Below are positions 55,178-63,722 of a stretch of DNA of 64,000 bases, in pieces. Numbering within the stretch: the stretch's first letter is position 1; each line of letters begins with the position of its first letter. The notes under the pieces are model-generated. The model was not told the DNA's origin. It did no database searches and was given only the letters and a program-made list of their open reading frames with translations. Made by a program: the position numbers and the translations under genes. This DNA is from Spongiihabitans sp963422685 (GTDB lineage Bacteria; Pseudomonadota; Gammaproteobacteria; Arenicellales; Poriferihabitantaceae), in assembly GCA_963422685.1 (NCBI GenBank), contig OY730442.1:2666001-2730000 (forward strand), given 5' to 3'.

Positions 55178-55807
55178 ATGGCATCGAAAACAAATCAAAA
55201 AGCACCGGCGGATGGTCAGAACTTCACCGACCGCGATACAGTGCATTTTGAAACGCTCATGAATTCGTTTGATGTCAATACCGGTGTGCATGCTGAACGC
55301 CAGGATGAAAACAAGGAATCACCACGAATGGCTGTCCCGGACGAATTTCCGTATACCGGGAGCGATATCCTTGAGTTTCAAAAGTTGATGGCTTCCAGTA
55401 ACGCACCGGGGAATATGCGCAATACCGGTCCACTGTCTAGTGGTAAAGTTTCAAATAACACCAGTTATACCGAGGATGACAACCATTTTTTCGATGCGTT
55501 AGGGTCATTCGACTGGAGAGCGGGCCCAAACGCCGGGACAACGAGCTCCGCCAATCCGCCAAAACGGCAGGCGCCAACACCCGACACCGTCAAGTATTCC
55601 CGGCAAGACCTGGAAATATTTGCCAGGTTAATGCCCGGCGCGGCAGGCAGCAGGGAGTACGCCACCAGTAAGCCCGATGCGGCGCCGATACATATTGATA
55701 GAGACGTTGGCCATATCAGAATTGTTGATTATGACAAGCAGCGGCTGGCCGATTCGAAGCGCAAAAATCGTCCGCATATCGACATGAAAATTCATTATTT
55801 CGACTAA
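55178..55807 (+). CDS. Four-repeat protein with shared C-terminal module
   Basis: This 209-residue protein matches no family known to me. It is hydrophilic, without signal or membrane segments. A motif [FY][TS]xxDxxxFxxL occurs four times: FTDRDTVHFETLM (16-28), YTGSDILEFQKLM (59-71), YTEDDNHFFDALG (97-109) and YSRQDLEIFARLM (140-152). Spacing is 43, 38 and 43 residues, with Gly/Asn/Ser-rich linkers between. The end, residues 176-209, is DVGHIRIVDYD, a spacer, then MKIHYFD, as in the ATPase and HyuB. It lies 17 bp after the ATPase gene and 5 bp before hyuA. I infer a cytoplasmic scaffold with four short helical binding segments. Confidence 0.85.
   Translation: MASKTNQKAPADGQNFTDRDTVHFETLMNSFDVNTGVHAERQDENKESPRMAVPDEFPYTGSDILEFQKLMASSNAPGNMRNTGPLSSGKVSNNTSYTEDDNHFFDALGSFDWRAGPNAGTTSSANPPKRQAPTPDTVKYSRQDLEIFARLMPGAAGSREYATSKPDAAPIHIDRDVGHIRIVDYDKQRLADSKRKNRPHIDMKIHYFD
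55220..55657 (+). repeat. Four spaced protein-level repeats
   Basis: Repeat units at 55220-55285, 55349-55414, 55463-55528 and 55592-55657 encode the [FY][TS]xxDxxxFxxL segments. DNA identity between units is low, so the repetition is old and kept at protein level. Confidence 0.7.
55685..55804 (+). other. C-terminal IRIVDYD-MKIxYFD module, copy 2 (repeat protein)
   Basis: Residues 170-209 of the repeat protein: DVGHIRIVDYDKQ, a basic spacer (KRKNRP), then MKIHYFD at the end. Codons differ from copies 1 and 3 at many third positions. Confidence 0.85.
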
Positions 55808-55812
55808 CTCCC

Positions 55813-57909
55813 ATGCAGAAATCAACCCTGGGCACACAATACCGACTAGGCATTGATGCGGGAGGCACCTTTACCGACTTTGTGCTTGCCGACCAGATGG
55901 CTGGCACGGTTAACATTTACAAAGCGTTGTCCACACCCGGCAATCCGACCGAAGCGATCCGGGACGGGTTGCAACTTATCTCGGAAGATTTGGGTGTCAC
56001 AGCAAAAGATGTCATTTCACAATGCGATTTATGTATCAACGGCACCACAGTTGGGCTCAACGCATTAATTCAGCACAAAGGGGCAAAGGTCGGCCTGATT
56101 ACCACCGCAGGCCATGAGGATTCCATCGAAATACGGCTGGGTCACAAAGAGGACGGCTATCGATACGACCCTGAGTATCCCCCGGCGGTGATGTTGGTGC
56201 CGCGATACTTGCGGTGCGGTGTGCGCGAACGGGTTGTTTCCAACGGCAGGATCAAAACCGGGATGCAGGAGGAGGACGTCCGCGACGCTTGCCGAATGTT
56301 TCAGGAGGAGGGCGTTGAGGCGGTGGCGATTTCATTCATCTGGTCTGTGCTGAACCCGGCCCATGAAATCCGCGCGGCAGAAATCGTGCGTGAAATGCTG
56401 CCGGATGTGATCCTCACCGTGGGTAGCGAGCTCTACCCGCAAATACGCGAATACACGCGAACCTCCACTGCCATCACCAATGCTTATCTTGCGCCGATTA
56501 TTAAAACCTATGTCAATTCAATAGACAACTATTTCAATGAGCTCGGCGCGATCAATCCGGTTCGTTATTTTCAGTCCAACGGCGGCCTGGCCATTGGCCA
56601 GGCAATGACCGACCGGTCCGTATACGCAATCAATTCCGGGCCGGCCTCTGCCCCTCAGGCGGCCCTTGCGATATGTGCGCCTTTTGGTCACCGGAATGCC
56701 ATCACCGTAGACATGGGTGGAACATCGTTTGATATTACCCTGGCCCGGGACGGTGTTACCAACCTCAACAAGAATATCGATTTTCTGCGTTACCGCATCG
56801 GCGTGCCGATGATTCAGGTAGAAACCCTGGGGGCAGGCGGCGGTTCAATCGGTTGGATCGATGAAATGGGGTTGTTACAAATGGGGCCGCAAAGCGCGGG
56901 ATCAGATCCCGGTCCGGCCTGCTATGACCGCGGCGGCACCGAGCCCACGGTGTCAGATGCAAACCTGGTTCTGGGTTATTTGAATCCGGCTGGTCTGGTC
57001 GGCGGCCGTCTGCCATTGAACTACGACAAATCCTGTCAGGTGATTGAAGAAAAAATTGCCCGTCCATTGAATATTTCAGTGGAAAAGGCCGCTTACGGTA
57101 TGTTTACCATCGTCAATAACAACATGGTCAATGGCATTCGCCGGGTTTCCGTGGAGCGTGGATATGATCCGCGGGATTTCGTGCTGGTTGCGGCGGGCGG
57201 CGCCACCGGCGCGCATATAACCGCATTGGCAACGGAAATGGGTATCGATACTGTGATCGCGTCCAAACTGAGTTCTGGCCTTTGTGCATACGGACAGATT
57301 ATTGCGGACGTCAAGTATAATTATATGGCGACCATTCCAGTGCGACTGGAAGGCAATGAGACCTATGTCCGCATTAATGCGCTGTATGATGATATAGAAA
57401 CCAGAGGCATCGATCATTTAAAGTCCGACGGTTTTGCCGAATCGGACATCGATATCAAACGCAGCATGGAAATGCGTTATGTCGGGCAGATTCACGAATG
57501 TACCGTAGACATCGAATCCTTCGAGATCAACGCGCAGACAATTGAGCAGATTAAAAATGCGTTTCATGATCGCCACGAACAGTTATTCACCTATTCCGAG
57601 CGGCATAACCCGGTCGAACTGGTGAATATCGAAAGCACGCTCTATGGGCGGGTGGCGCGACCCAATCCGGCGGAACTTGACAGCGGCCCGGCAGTGGAGA
57701 ATGCGCTAAGCGGACAGCGTGATTTGATTTTTTCCGATGATGCCAGACCCGTCCGCGTGCCGGTTTATGACGGCGCAAAAATTGGCGCCGGCAGTCAGCT
57801 TACCGGCCCTGCGGTGGTTGAAGAAGAAACCGCGACCTACGTTATTCAGCCGGACTGGCAAATTGCGCTGCACAAAAGCGCATCATACGTGATTACCCGG
57901 GTGCGTTAA
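55813..57909 (+). CDS. Hydantoinase/oxoprolinase family subunit A (HyuA)
   Basis: This 698-residue ATP-grasping subunit has the actin-like fold. The hallmark GIDAGGTFTDFVLAD lies at 13-27. Further blocks are INGTTVGLNALIQHKGAKVG, REYTRTSTAITNAYLAPII, ITVDMGGTSFDI and the Gly-rich ETLGAGGGSIGWID. The family covers ATP-dependent N-methylhydantoinase, 5-oxoprolinase, and acetone and acetophenone carboxylases. The reaction cannot be read from sequence. It has no IRIVD module itself but must pair with HyuB, which follows 2 bp later and carries one. Confidence 0.92.
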   Translation: MQKSTLGTQYRLGIDAGGTFTDFVLADQMAGTVNIYKALSTPGNPTEAIRDGLQLISEDLGVTAKDVISQCDLCINGTTVGLNALIQHKGAKVGLITTAGHEDSIEIRLGHKEDGYRYDPEYPPAVMLVPRYLRCGVRERVVSNGRIKTGMQEEDVRDACRMFQEEGVEAVAISFIWSVLNPAHEIRAAEIVREMLPDVILTVGSELYPQIREYTRTSTAITNAYLAPIIKTYVNSIDNYFNELGAINPVRYFQSNGGLAIGQAMTDRSVYAINSGPASAPQAALAICAPFGHRNAITVDMGGTSFDITLARDGVTNLNKNIDFLRYRIGVPMIQVETLGAGGGSIGWIDEMGLLQMGPQSAGSDPGPACYDRGGTEPTVSDANLVLGYLNPAGLVGGRLPLNYDKSCQVIEEKIARPLNISVEKAAYGMFTIVNNNMVNGIRRVSVERGYDPRDFVLVAAGGATGAHITALATEMGIDTVIASKLSSGLCAYGQIIADVKYNYMATIPVRLEGNETYVRINALYDDIETRGIDHLKSDGFAESDIDIKRSMEMRYVGQIHECTVDIESFEINAQTIEQIKNAFHDRHEQLFTYSERHNPVELVNIESTLYGRVARPNPAELDSGPAVENALSGQRDLIFSDDARPVRVPVYDGAKIGAGSQLTGPAVVEEETATYVIQPDWQIALHKSASYVITRVR

Positions 57910-57911
57910 CC

Positions 57912-59936
57912 ATGCCGGAAGTCGATCCAATCACACTATCCGTGGTTCGCGGGATTCTGGAAACCACCCAGCGGGAAATGACCCTGGCGCTTGAAAAAAC
58001 CGGGCGATCCAGCGTATTTAACCTGGCCCATGACTATTCCACGGCCATGTTCAACGCCACTCCTGAAATGATCATGCAGGGCCAGGACATACCCATTCAC
58101 CTGGGTTCGTTGATGCCTGCGATGAAAGCGGTGGCCGGTTATTTTGGCGACGACCTTCATCCAGGTGATTTGCTGCTGCACAACGACCCGGAATACAAGG
58201 GCAGCCATATTCTCGATATGTGCATGTACAAGCCGGTTTTTTATAAAGGCGAACACATATTCTGGACGGTATGTAAAGGACACCTGACCGATATTGGCGG
58301 GCCGGTACCGGCCGGTTACAACCCGGATGCCAGAGAGATTTACGCCGAAGGGCTGCGTGTGCCCCCCATCAAACTATGGGACAAGGGTAAGCCCCGGGAA
58401 GACATACTGAATATGCTGCTGACCAATATGCGGGCGCGGCGCGACCAGGAGGGCGATTTCAATGCCCTGATTGGCGCTTGTCAGGTTGGCGAACGCAATC
58501 TGCTTAATATGCTGGATAAATACGGTATTGAGCAAGTCCGGCTGTGCATTGATGAATTGCTGTCCATGGCGGACCGTCACATGCGCTCACTGATCAGGCA
58601 GGTGCCCGACGGCAGTTTCTCGGGCACCGCGATTCTGGAAGATGCCGGCCATGGTTTCGGCGACATAGAAATCACCGCGAATCTGACCATTACCGGCGAC
58701 ACCTGCCGGATTGATATCACCAGTCCACCCCAGGTGCCCTATTTCATCAACTCCTATGAAGGCAATTCCTATTCCGGTGTGTATCTGGGAGTGATGATGT
58801 TTGCCCAGCTTCCGCCGCCATATAATGAAGGTCTGTACCGGTGCGTCACCGTAAACATGGGGGAAAAGGGGACATTGTGCAATGCGGCCGAACCGGCGCC
58901 CCACGTTAATTGTACAACTACCCCGATGGAAACCCTGACCGATGCAGTGCGTCTGGCCTTTGAGCAGGCCGCGCCAGACAAAGTGAGTGCATCATGGGGG
59001 CATACCAATGGCTGCAACATTGCCGGATGGGATTCACGAACCAATGAAGAATATGTCACTATGGTGCTGGCAACACTTATTTCTGGTGCCGGGGCGACTC
59101 CGCAACAGGACGGCTGGCATGCCTGTGGGCCGCAGTCCTGTTTCGGCGCGCTGACTTCGGGTGATGTTGAATTGCTTGAGCATTCTTATCCGATCATTAT
59201 TCATCGTTACAATCTGATGACCGATTCCGGCGGTGCGGGAAAATTTCGCGGAGGGTCGGGAACCTGTTGGGAGGTTGAGCCGATGGATGAACCGATGACC
59301 TTCGTGATGTTTGGCGAAGGCCGTCGTTTACCGGCAATGGGTGCGGCGAACGCGCGCTCAACCATGATCGAGCCCAAAGTCGGTCGGGTCGAATTTACCC
59401 GGAACGGTAATGTCGAAATCGTTCGCAAAAACGTCATTGCCACCATTCAGCCAGGCGAAACCGCAACCAATAAAAATCCGGGCGGCGGCGGCTATGGCGA
59501 CCCGTTTGACAGGCCCATCGACAAAGTCATCCAGGATGTAAAAAACCGGCTGGTTTCAATCGAAGGCGCTCGGGAAGATTATGGGGTTGTGATCAAGAAT
59601 GCCGAAACCCTTGAGGCGGATAACCCGGCCACCACCGCGCTGCGCAGCAATCAATTGCGTCACAAAATGACTGCGCCTGCTGCCATTTCTGGCGCTGACC
59701 AGGCCGTTAAATTAGCTCCCGCACCGGTTTCATCGGTGAATATTGATCGCCCTGGCGCGGGCGATGTGGCAACAAACCGCAAACCCGGTGACAGGGAGTC
59801 GTACAAACAGGGGGGCAACGCCGCTCCAAAACCGTTGACTGGCGCGGACGTGGGCTTTATTCGAATTGTTGATTTTGATAAACAGGAATCATCCGGCAGG
59901 AAAAATAAAAAGAATATGAAAATCCGCTATTTCTGA
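57912..59936 (+). CDS. Hydantoinase/oxoprolinase family subunit B (HyuB) with C-terminal module
   Basis: This 674-residue partner of HyuA opens PEVDPITLSVVRGILETTQR. MTLALEKTGRSSVF, LHNDPEYKGSHILDM, YEGNSYSGVYLGV and NKNPGGGGYGDPFDRP are HyuB family blocks. The family normally ends about 50 residues after GGGYGDP. Here a linker rich in Ala, Pro, Asn and Ser (about 585-640) leads to PLTGADVGFIRIVDFD and MKIRYF at the last residue (641-674). No separate small gamma subunit, as in acetone carboxylase, is present. The substrate is presumably what the surrounding importer brings in. Confidence 0.92.
   Translation: MPEVDPITLSVVRGILETTQREMTLALEKTGRSSVFNLAHDYSTAMFNATPEMIMQGQDIPIHLGSLMPAMKAVAGYFGDDLHPGDLLLHNDPEYKGSHILDMCMYKPVFYKGEHIFWTVCKGHLTDIGGPVPAGYNPDAREIYAEGLRVPPIKLWDKGKPREDILNMLLTNMRARRDQEGDFNALIGACQVGERNLLNMLDKYGIEQVRLCIDELLSMADRHMRSLIRQVPDGSFSGTAILEDAGHGFGDIEITANLTITGDTCRIDITSPPQVPYFINSYEGNSYSGVYLGVMMFAQLPPPYNEGLYRCVTVNMGEKGTLCNAAEPAPHVNCTTTPMETLTDAVRLAFEQAAPDKVSASWGHTNGCNIAGWDSRTNEEYVTMVLATLISGAGATPQQDGWHACGPQSCFGALTSGDVELLEHSYPIIIHRYNLMTDSGGAGKFRGGSGTCWEVEPMDEPMTFVMFGEGRRLPAMGAANARSTMIEPKVGRVEFTRNGNVEIVRKNVIATIQPGETATNKNPGGGGYGDPFDRPIDKVIQDVKNRLVSIEGAREDYGVVIKNAETLEADNPATTALRSNQLRHKMTAPAAISGADQAVKLAPAPVSSVNIDRPGAGDVATNRKPGDRESYKQGGNAAPKPLTGADVGFIRIVDFDKQESSGRKNKKNMKIRYF
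59832..59933 (+). other. C-terminal IRIVDFD-MKIxYF module, copy 3 (HyuB)
   Basis: Residues 641-674 of HyuB: PLTGADVGFIRIVDFDKQ, a basic spacer (SGRKNKKN), then MKIRYF. It matches copy 1 in the PLTGxDV lead and copy 2 in DKQ and the basic spacer. Confidence 0.85.
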
Positions 59937-59945
59937 TTTGCAGAC

Positions 59946-62210
59946 ATGAGTGCGACCAATAGCCATCAATCAGCCACGGCGATCAGTATGACGGGTTCCA
60001 AAGAATCCGGCTCTGGCGCCAATACGTATCTAATGGTGCCGATGTTTATCTTTTTCGCATTACTGATTTTTGCTGTGATTCGAGGCCCTAACCTGATCTC
60101 TGGTTCGGGTATTGGCAGCGCAGTGATCGTGGTGGCGCCATTAATACTGGCGACCTACGCTTTGACCATCATTGTTATGGCGGGCCGAGCGGGAGTGGAT
60201 CTTTCAATCGGTCCGCTCATTGGCTTTATCAATGTGGGCATGATTCAGTTGTTTGCGGTCGGATTCATGGAATCGCCCATCGCCTTTTTCCTGTATGCCA
60301 TGGGTGTGGGTATCGCCTATCAGGTATTACAGGGGTTGATTATTATTTTTGTACGGGTACAGCCGATAATCGTTTCGTTGAGCGGCTATCTTACCCTAGT
60401 GGGTCTGAACCTCATTATCATGCCCCGGCCCGGCGGTGTGGCGCCGGACTGGATGTTCCCCTGGGGCAGTGGCACCACGATTTTTTCAGCGATGCTGGTA
60501 ATACTGGTACTGGCCACCATCGCCTGGTACATCATCGCCCGATCGGCATTTTTCGGCCACTTGCGCTTGATGGGTTCGGATGAACGCGCAGCCTATACCA
60601 GCGGTGTGCGCATTAATCTGGTGCGTCTGGGGGCGCATGCAATCGGCGGTGTCTATGCCGGACTTGCGGCGATTGCGTTTACTTCCCTGATCAGTTCCGG
60701 TGACCCGACCCAGGGCACGACCTATACCCTGATGGCCGTAACCGCGCTGGTGCTGGGTGGTGCCAACCTCGCTGGCGGGCGCGGCAGCGCGTTTGGCTCC
60801 TTGCTGGGCGCGTTGAATATCTATTTGATCACTTATGTCCTGTCAACCTTCAACTTCGGCATGGTGCAGAGCTTTGTCACCGATATGGCCTATGGAGTAA
60901 TGCTGGTTGTCTCATTATTGATCAGCGTGGTCGTGCCGCACATGCAAAAGCATATACGCAACCTGTCACCCTTTATGTTCTTTGTGATACTGCTAACCAT
61001 TACGCTTGGTGTGATTATTCATACCGCTATGGACCAGGTCATGCAACCACTGGCCGGGGCATCGTCTTCATCCTTTGTCATACTGGCCGATGGTGGTGTC
61101 GCACAGGCAAGCGGCGCAGCGGCCGGGGCGTCCTATTCTCCGGGAACCTATATTCTTTTTATCATCATCGGCATCGTTGCTGTGGCCTACGCATTGCGCG
61201 TGTTATTCAAATATCCTAAAACACCGATGATCGCTTTTATGGCCGTCATGGCCATCGCCGCGCTCGGTTTGATTTTCAATCCCGACTCCCCGGTCGAACC
61301 CAATGCAGCGACGATGGAGCAGACGGCGCCCAGTGAACTGGATGCGTATACGCCGACGTTCTTCGCTATGGAAACCGTGGATGCAGTTACCAATACGCGG
61401 GATGCCGCCAATCTGGTTGTTCATACCACCTACGCCATGCTCACCATGATCGGCGTAGTATTACTGGCTTCATTGATCATTCTCGTTATGCTGCCCCAGG
61501 TCAGGGTTCGCATCAAGCGCATGGCCCTGGTTCTGTTTGCCGCAGCAGTCGCGGTGATTGCGGTGGGGGCGTTATTCTTTGAGGACTTCGAAAAGGGTTA
61601 TTTGGCCAGCAATCTTTCCGGGGAAATATATGCGGTGATTTTAGTGGGCGTCGGTTTGTTCACGCTGACGGCGCCTTTGGTGCACAACAGGCTCAGTAAT
61701 ATTTCCAGTATATTTATCGTGCTGATCGGTGTGCTGGCGATAATTTCCGTATACTTTTTTACTGAACCTGCCGGCAATATGGATGACATCAGCGCCTCCG
61801 GCTCAGCAAGCGCTTCGCCTGTATTCGCATCGGCCGCAGAGTCGGCGCACCCTCCTGTGGCCGAATATGCCGGCCCGGTGCGAGTAAATGTGGATGCTCC
61901 CGGGATGGCGGTGCACACACAATTAGCATATTGCGCATTCATTATCGTGCTGCTGCATATATTTCTGAGCATCGCCATGGGTGAAAACAGCTTTCGCAGC
62001 TTCTGGCGCATCTGGTATATCCCCGTTCTGGCCGCATTGGTGTGGGGTGGTTTGTTTTATGCTATTGGGGTTGCGCTGTGGCAGATTGTCGCGGTGGCCG
62101 CTGTGGCCATACTTTCCGCCCCCAACGTTATGCATATTATCAGCACCTACAGAAGCAAACAGGGCCGCGATATTTCGCTCAGCCGGATGGGCCATCATGA
62201 CAGAGCCTAG
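59946..62210 (+). CDS. Ribose-type ABC permease with long membrane extension
   Basis: The N-terminal part of this 754-residue protein (about 30-345) is an RbsC-type permease (BPD_transp_2): IVMAGRAGVDLSIGPLIGF, then GSDERAAYTSGVRINLVRLG and ALVLGGANLAGGRGSAFGSL. Normal permeases end there. Some 400 more residues follow with about eight further hydrophobic segments, two of them followed by Ala/Ser-rich loops (SSSSFVILADGGVAQASGAA and SASGSASASPVFASAAESA). No family is recognised for the extension. The gene lies 9 bp after hyuB and 12 bp before the second permease. Confidence 0.85.
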   Translation: MSATNSHQSATAISMTGSKESGSGANTYLMVPMFIFFALLIFAVIRGPNLISGSGIGSAVIVVAPLILATYALTIIVMAGRAGVDLSIGPLIGFINVGMIQLFAVGFMESPIAFFLYAMGVGIAYQVLQGLIIIFVRVQPIIVSLSGYLTLVGLNLIIMPRPGGVAPDWMFPWGSGTTIFSAMLVILVLATIAWYIIARSAFFGHLRLMGSDERAAYTSGVRINLVRLGAHAIGGVYAGLAAIAFTSLISSGDPTQGTTYTLMAVTALVLGGANLAGGRGSAFGSLLGALNIYLITYVLSTFNFGMVQSFVTDMAYGVMLVVSLLISVVVPHMQKHIRNLSPFMFFVILLTITLGVIIHTAMDQVMQPLAGASSSSFVILADGGVAQASGAAAGASYSPGTYILFIIIGIVAVAYALRVLFKYPKTPMIAFMAVMAIAALGLIFNPDSPVEPNAATMEQTAPSELDAYTPTFFAMETVDAVTNTRDAANLVVHTTYAMLTMIGVVLLASLIILVMLPQVRVRIKRMALVLFAAAVAVIAVGALFFEDFEKGYLASNLSGEIYAVILVGVGLFTLTAPLVHNRLSNISSIFIVLIGVLAIISVYFFTEPAGNMDDISASGSASASPVFASAAESAHPPVAEYAGPVRVNVDAPGMAVHTQLAYCAFIIVLLHIFLSIAMGENSFRSFWRIWYIPVLAALVWGGLFYAIGVALWQIVAVAAVAILSAPNVMHIISTYRSKQGRDISLSRMGHHDRA

Positions 62211-62222
62211 GCAAAAAATTAA

Positions 62223-63632
62223 ATGAAAAGAGCGACCTATTCATTTTACAAGTGGCTTGGTTGCATAATCGCCGCAATGGTTGCCGGGGTCAGCGCGATT
62301 CTAGGCTGGATAGATGGGGCACCCATGCAGCACATCGTGTTTTACGCTATGGCCATCTTCGCATTAATTCTTTGGGGATGGCATCACTGCTCGGTACGCT
62401 GGATATATCGATCAGACGAAATTGCGGTCAGCACCACGCAACACCAGCCGGATGCGGCCACCGGCCAGGCCGATGAAGAATATCAGCCAAGCTTTGTGCG
62501 TACACTGATTGCCGGAAACAAGAGCGGCGCATGGGGTTTGTTGGCGCTGGTTATCGCATTCATTGCCAGCGCATTCGTCGTGGATGATTTTTTTCAATGG
62601 CGCAATATCATCTCGGTACTGGTATTTATTGCCTTTATTATTATGGCCTTTATTCTCAATAAACGAATCAAGACCAACAAAAGCGCATTCATCGGCATCG
62701 TTGTATTGATCGGGCTGTTCGTGATTGGATCGCTGGTAGTTGAAGGTTTTCTGTCCATCCTGAACATCAAATCCATGCTGGTGTTTGCCTCGTTTCTGGG
62801 TTTGGCCTGTATCGGACAAACCCTGGTTGCGTTGCTGGGCGGGCTGGATTTGTCCATACCTTTTGTCATCGGTTCATCCAATATTGGCCTGATGTATTTG
62901 CTCACCCTGGGCACGCCGCCATGGATCGCATTTATCGCAATCCTGCTGGTCGGCGCGGGGATTGGTTTTATAAACGGCATGTTGAGTTTTCGTTTGCAGG
63001 GCCAGGCGCTGATCCTGACCTTGGGAGTCGGTTTTGCGGTTTCCGGCGGCACCCAGATTCTCACCAGCATCGGCACTGCATTCGGCGGTAATGTATTCGG
63101 AGTGGTGCCCAAATGGTTGTCTAATATCGCTGCCATGAATGGCGTGTTTTTCGGATTAGAGTTTCCGCCAGTGGTTATTATCTGGGTTCTCGCCGCAATT
63201 ATCCTGATTATCGGATTGCGCAATACCATCTGGGGAAGGCATCTGTACGCCCTTGGCGGCAGTCGTATTTCAGCAAAGCGTCTGTCCATATCGGAACGCG
63301 GTTACTGGGTCGGTATGTACAGCATCAGCGGCTGTGTATCGGCGTTCACTGGTGCCCTGCTGCTGGGATGGAGCGGCGGCGGATTTATCGGCGTAGGCGA
63401 TCAATATCTATTCATGACCCTGGCGGCCGTAGTGGTGGGCGGCACTTCCCTGCTGGGCGGCTGGGGCGGTTATGGCTTCACCGTGATTGGTGTACTGGTT
63501 TTGCAAGTGCTGACATCATTTCTGGTCGGTATAGGGCTGGATTATGAAAGTCAGCAATTCGTATTCGGGTTGCTCATTCTACCCATGGTGGCATTGTATG
63601 CGCGCTCGCCGCATATACGCACACAGATCTAG
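62223..63632 (+). CDS. Ribose-type ABC permease, second subunit
   Basis: This 469-residue permease begins with about 150 extra residues holding four or so hydrophobic segments and a cytoplasmic loop. The RbsC-type domain then follows: LVALLGGLDLSIPFVIGSS, the EAA-like ALGGSRISAKRLSISERGYW, and AAVVVGGTSLLGGWGGYGF. Together with the preceding gene it would form a heterodimeric channel, since single RbsC permeases act as homodimers. It ends the operon. Confidence 0.9.
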   Translation: MKRATYSFYKWLGCIIAAMVAGVSAILGWIDGAPMQHIVFYAMAIFALILWGWHHCSVRWIYRSDEIAVSTTQHQPDAATGQADEEYQPSFVRTLIAGNKSGAWGLLALVIAFIASAFVVDDFFQWRNIISVLVFIAFIIMAFILNKRIKTNKSAFIGIVVLIGLFVIGSLVVEGFLSILNIKSMLVFASFLGLACIGQTLVALLGGLDLSIPFVIGSSNIGLMYLLTLGTPPWIAFIAILLVGAGIGFINGMLSFRLQGQALILTLGVGFAVSGGTQILTSIGTAFGGNVFGVVPKWLSNIAAMNGVFFGLEFPPVVIIWVLAAIILIIGLRNTIWGRHLYALGGSRISAKRLSISERGYWVGMYSISGCVSAFTGALLLGWSGGGFIGVGDQYLFMTLAAVVVGGTSLLGGWGGYGFTVIGVLVLQVLTSFLVGIGLDYESQQFVFGLLILPMVALYARSPHIRTQI

Positions 63633-63722
63633 CCCCAGTACAAATCAGAATTTTTTCATGGATGTGGGGAAGTGCGCAGAGCCGCAACAATACAATAATA
63701 GTGAAGCTCTTAAATATGTGGA

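Noticed and set aside
55813..59936. HyuA/HyuB as acetone carboxylase
   Set aside because: The small zinc-binding gamma subunit typical of acetone carboxylase is missing, and the 209-residue repeat protein does not resemble it.
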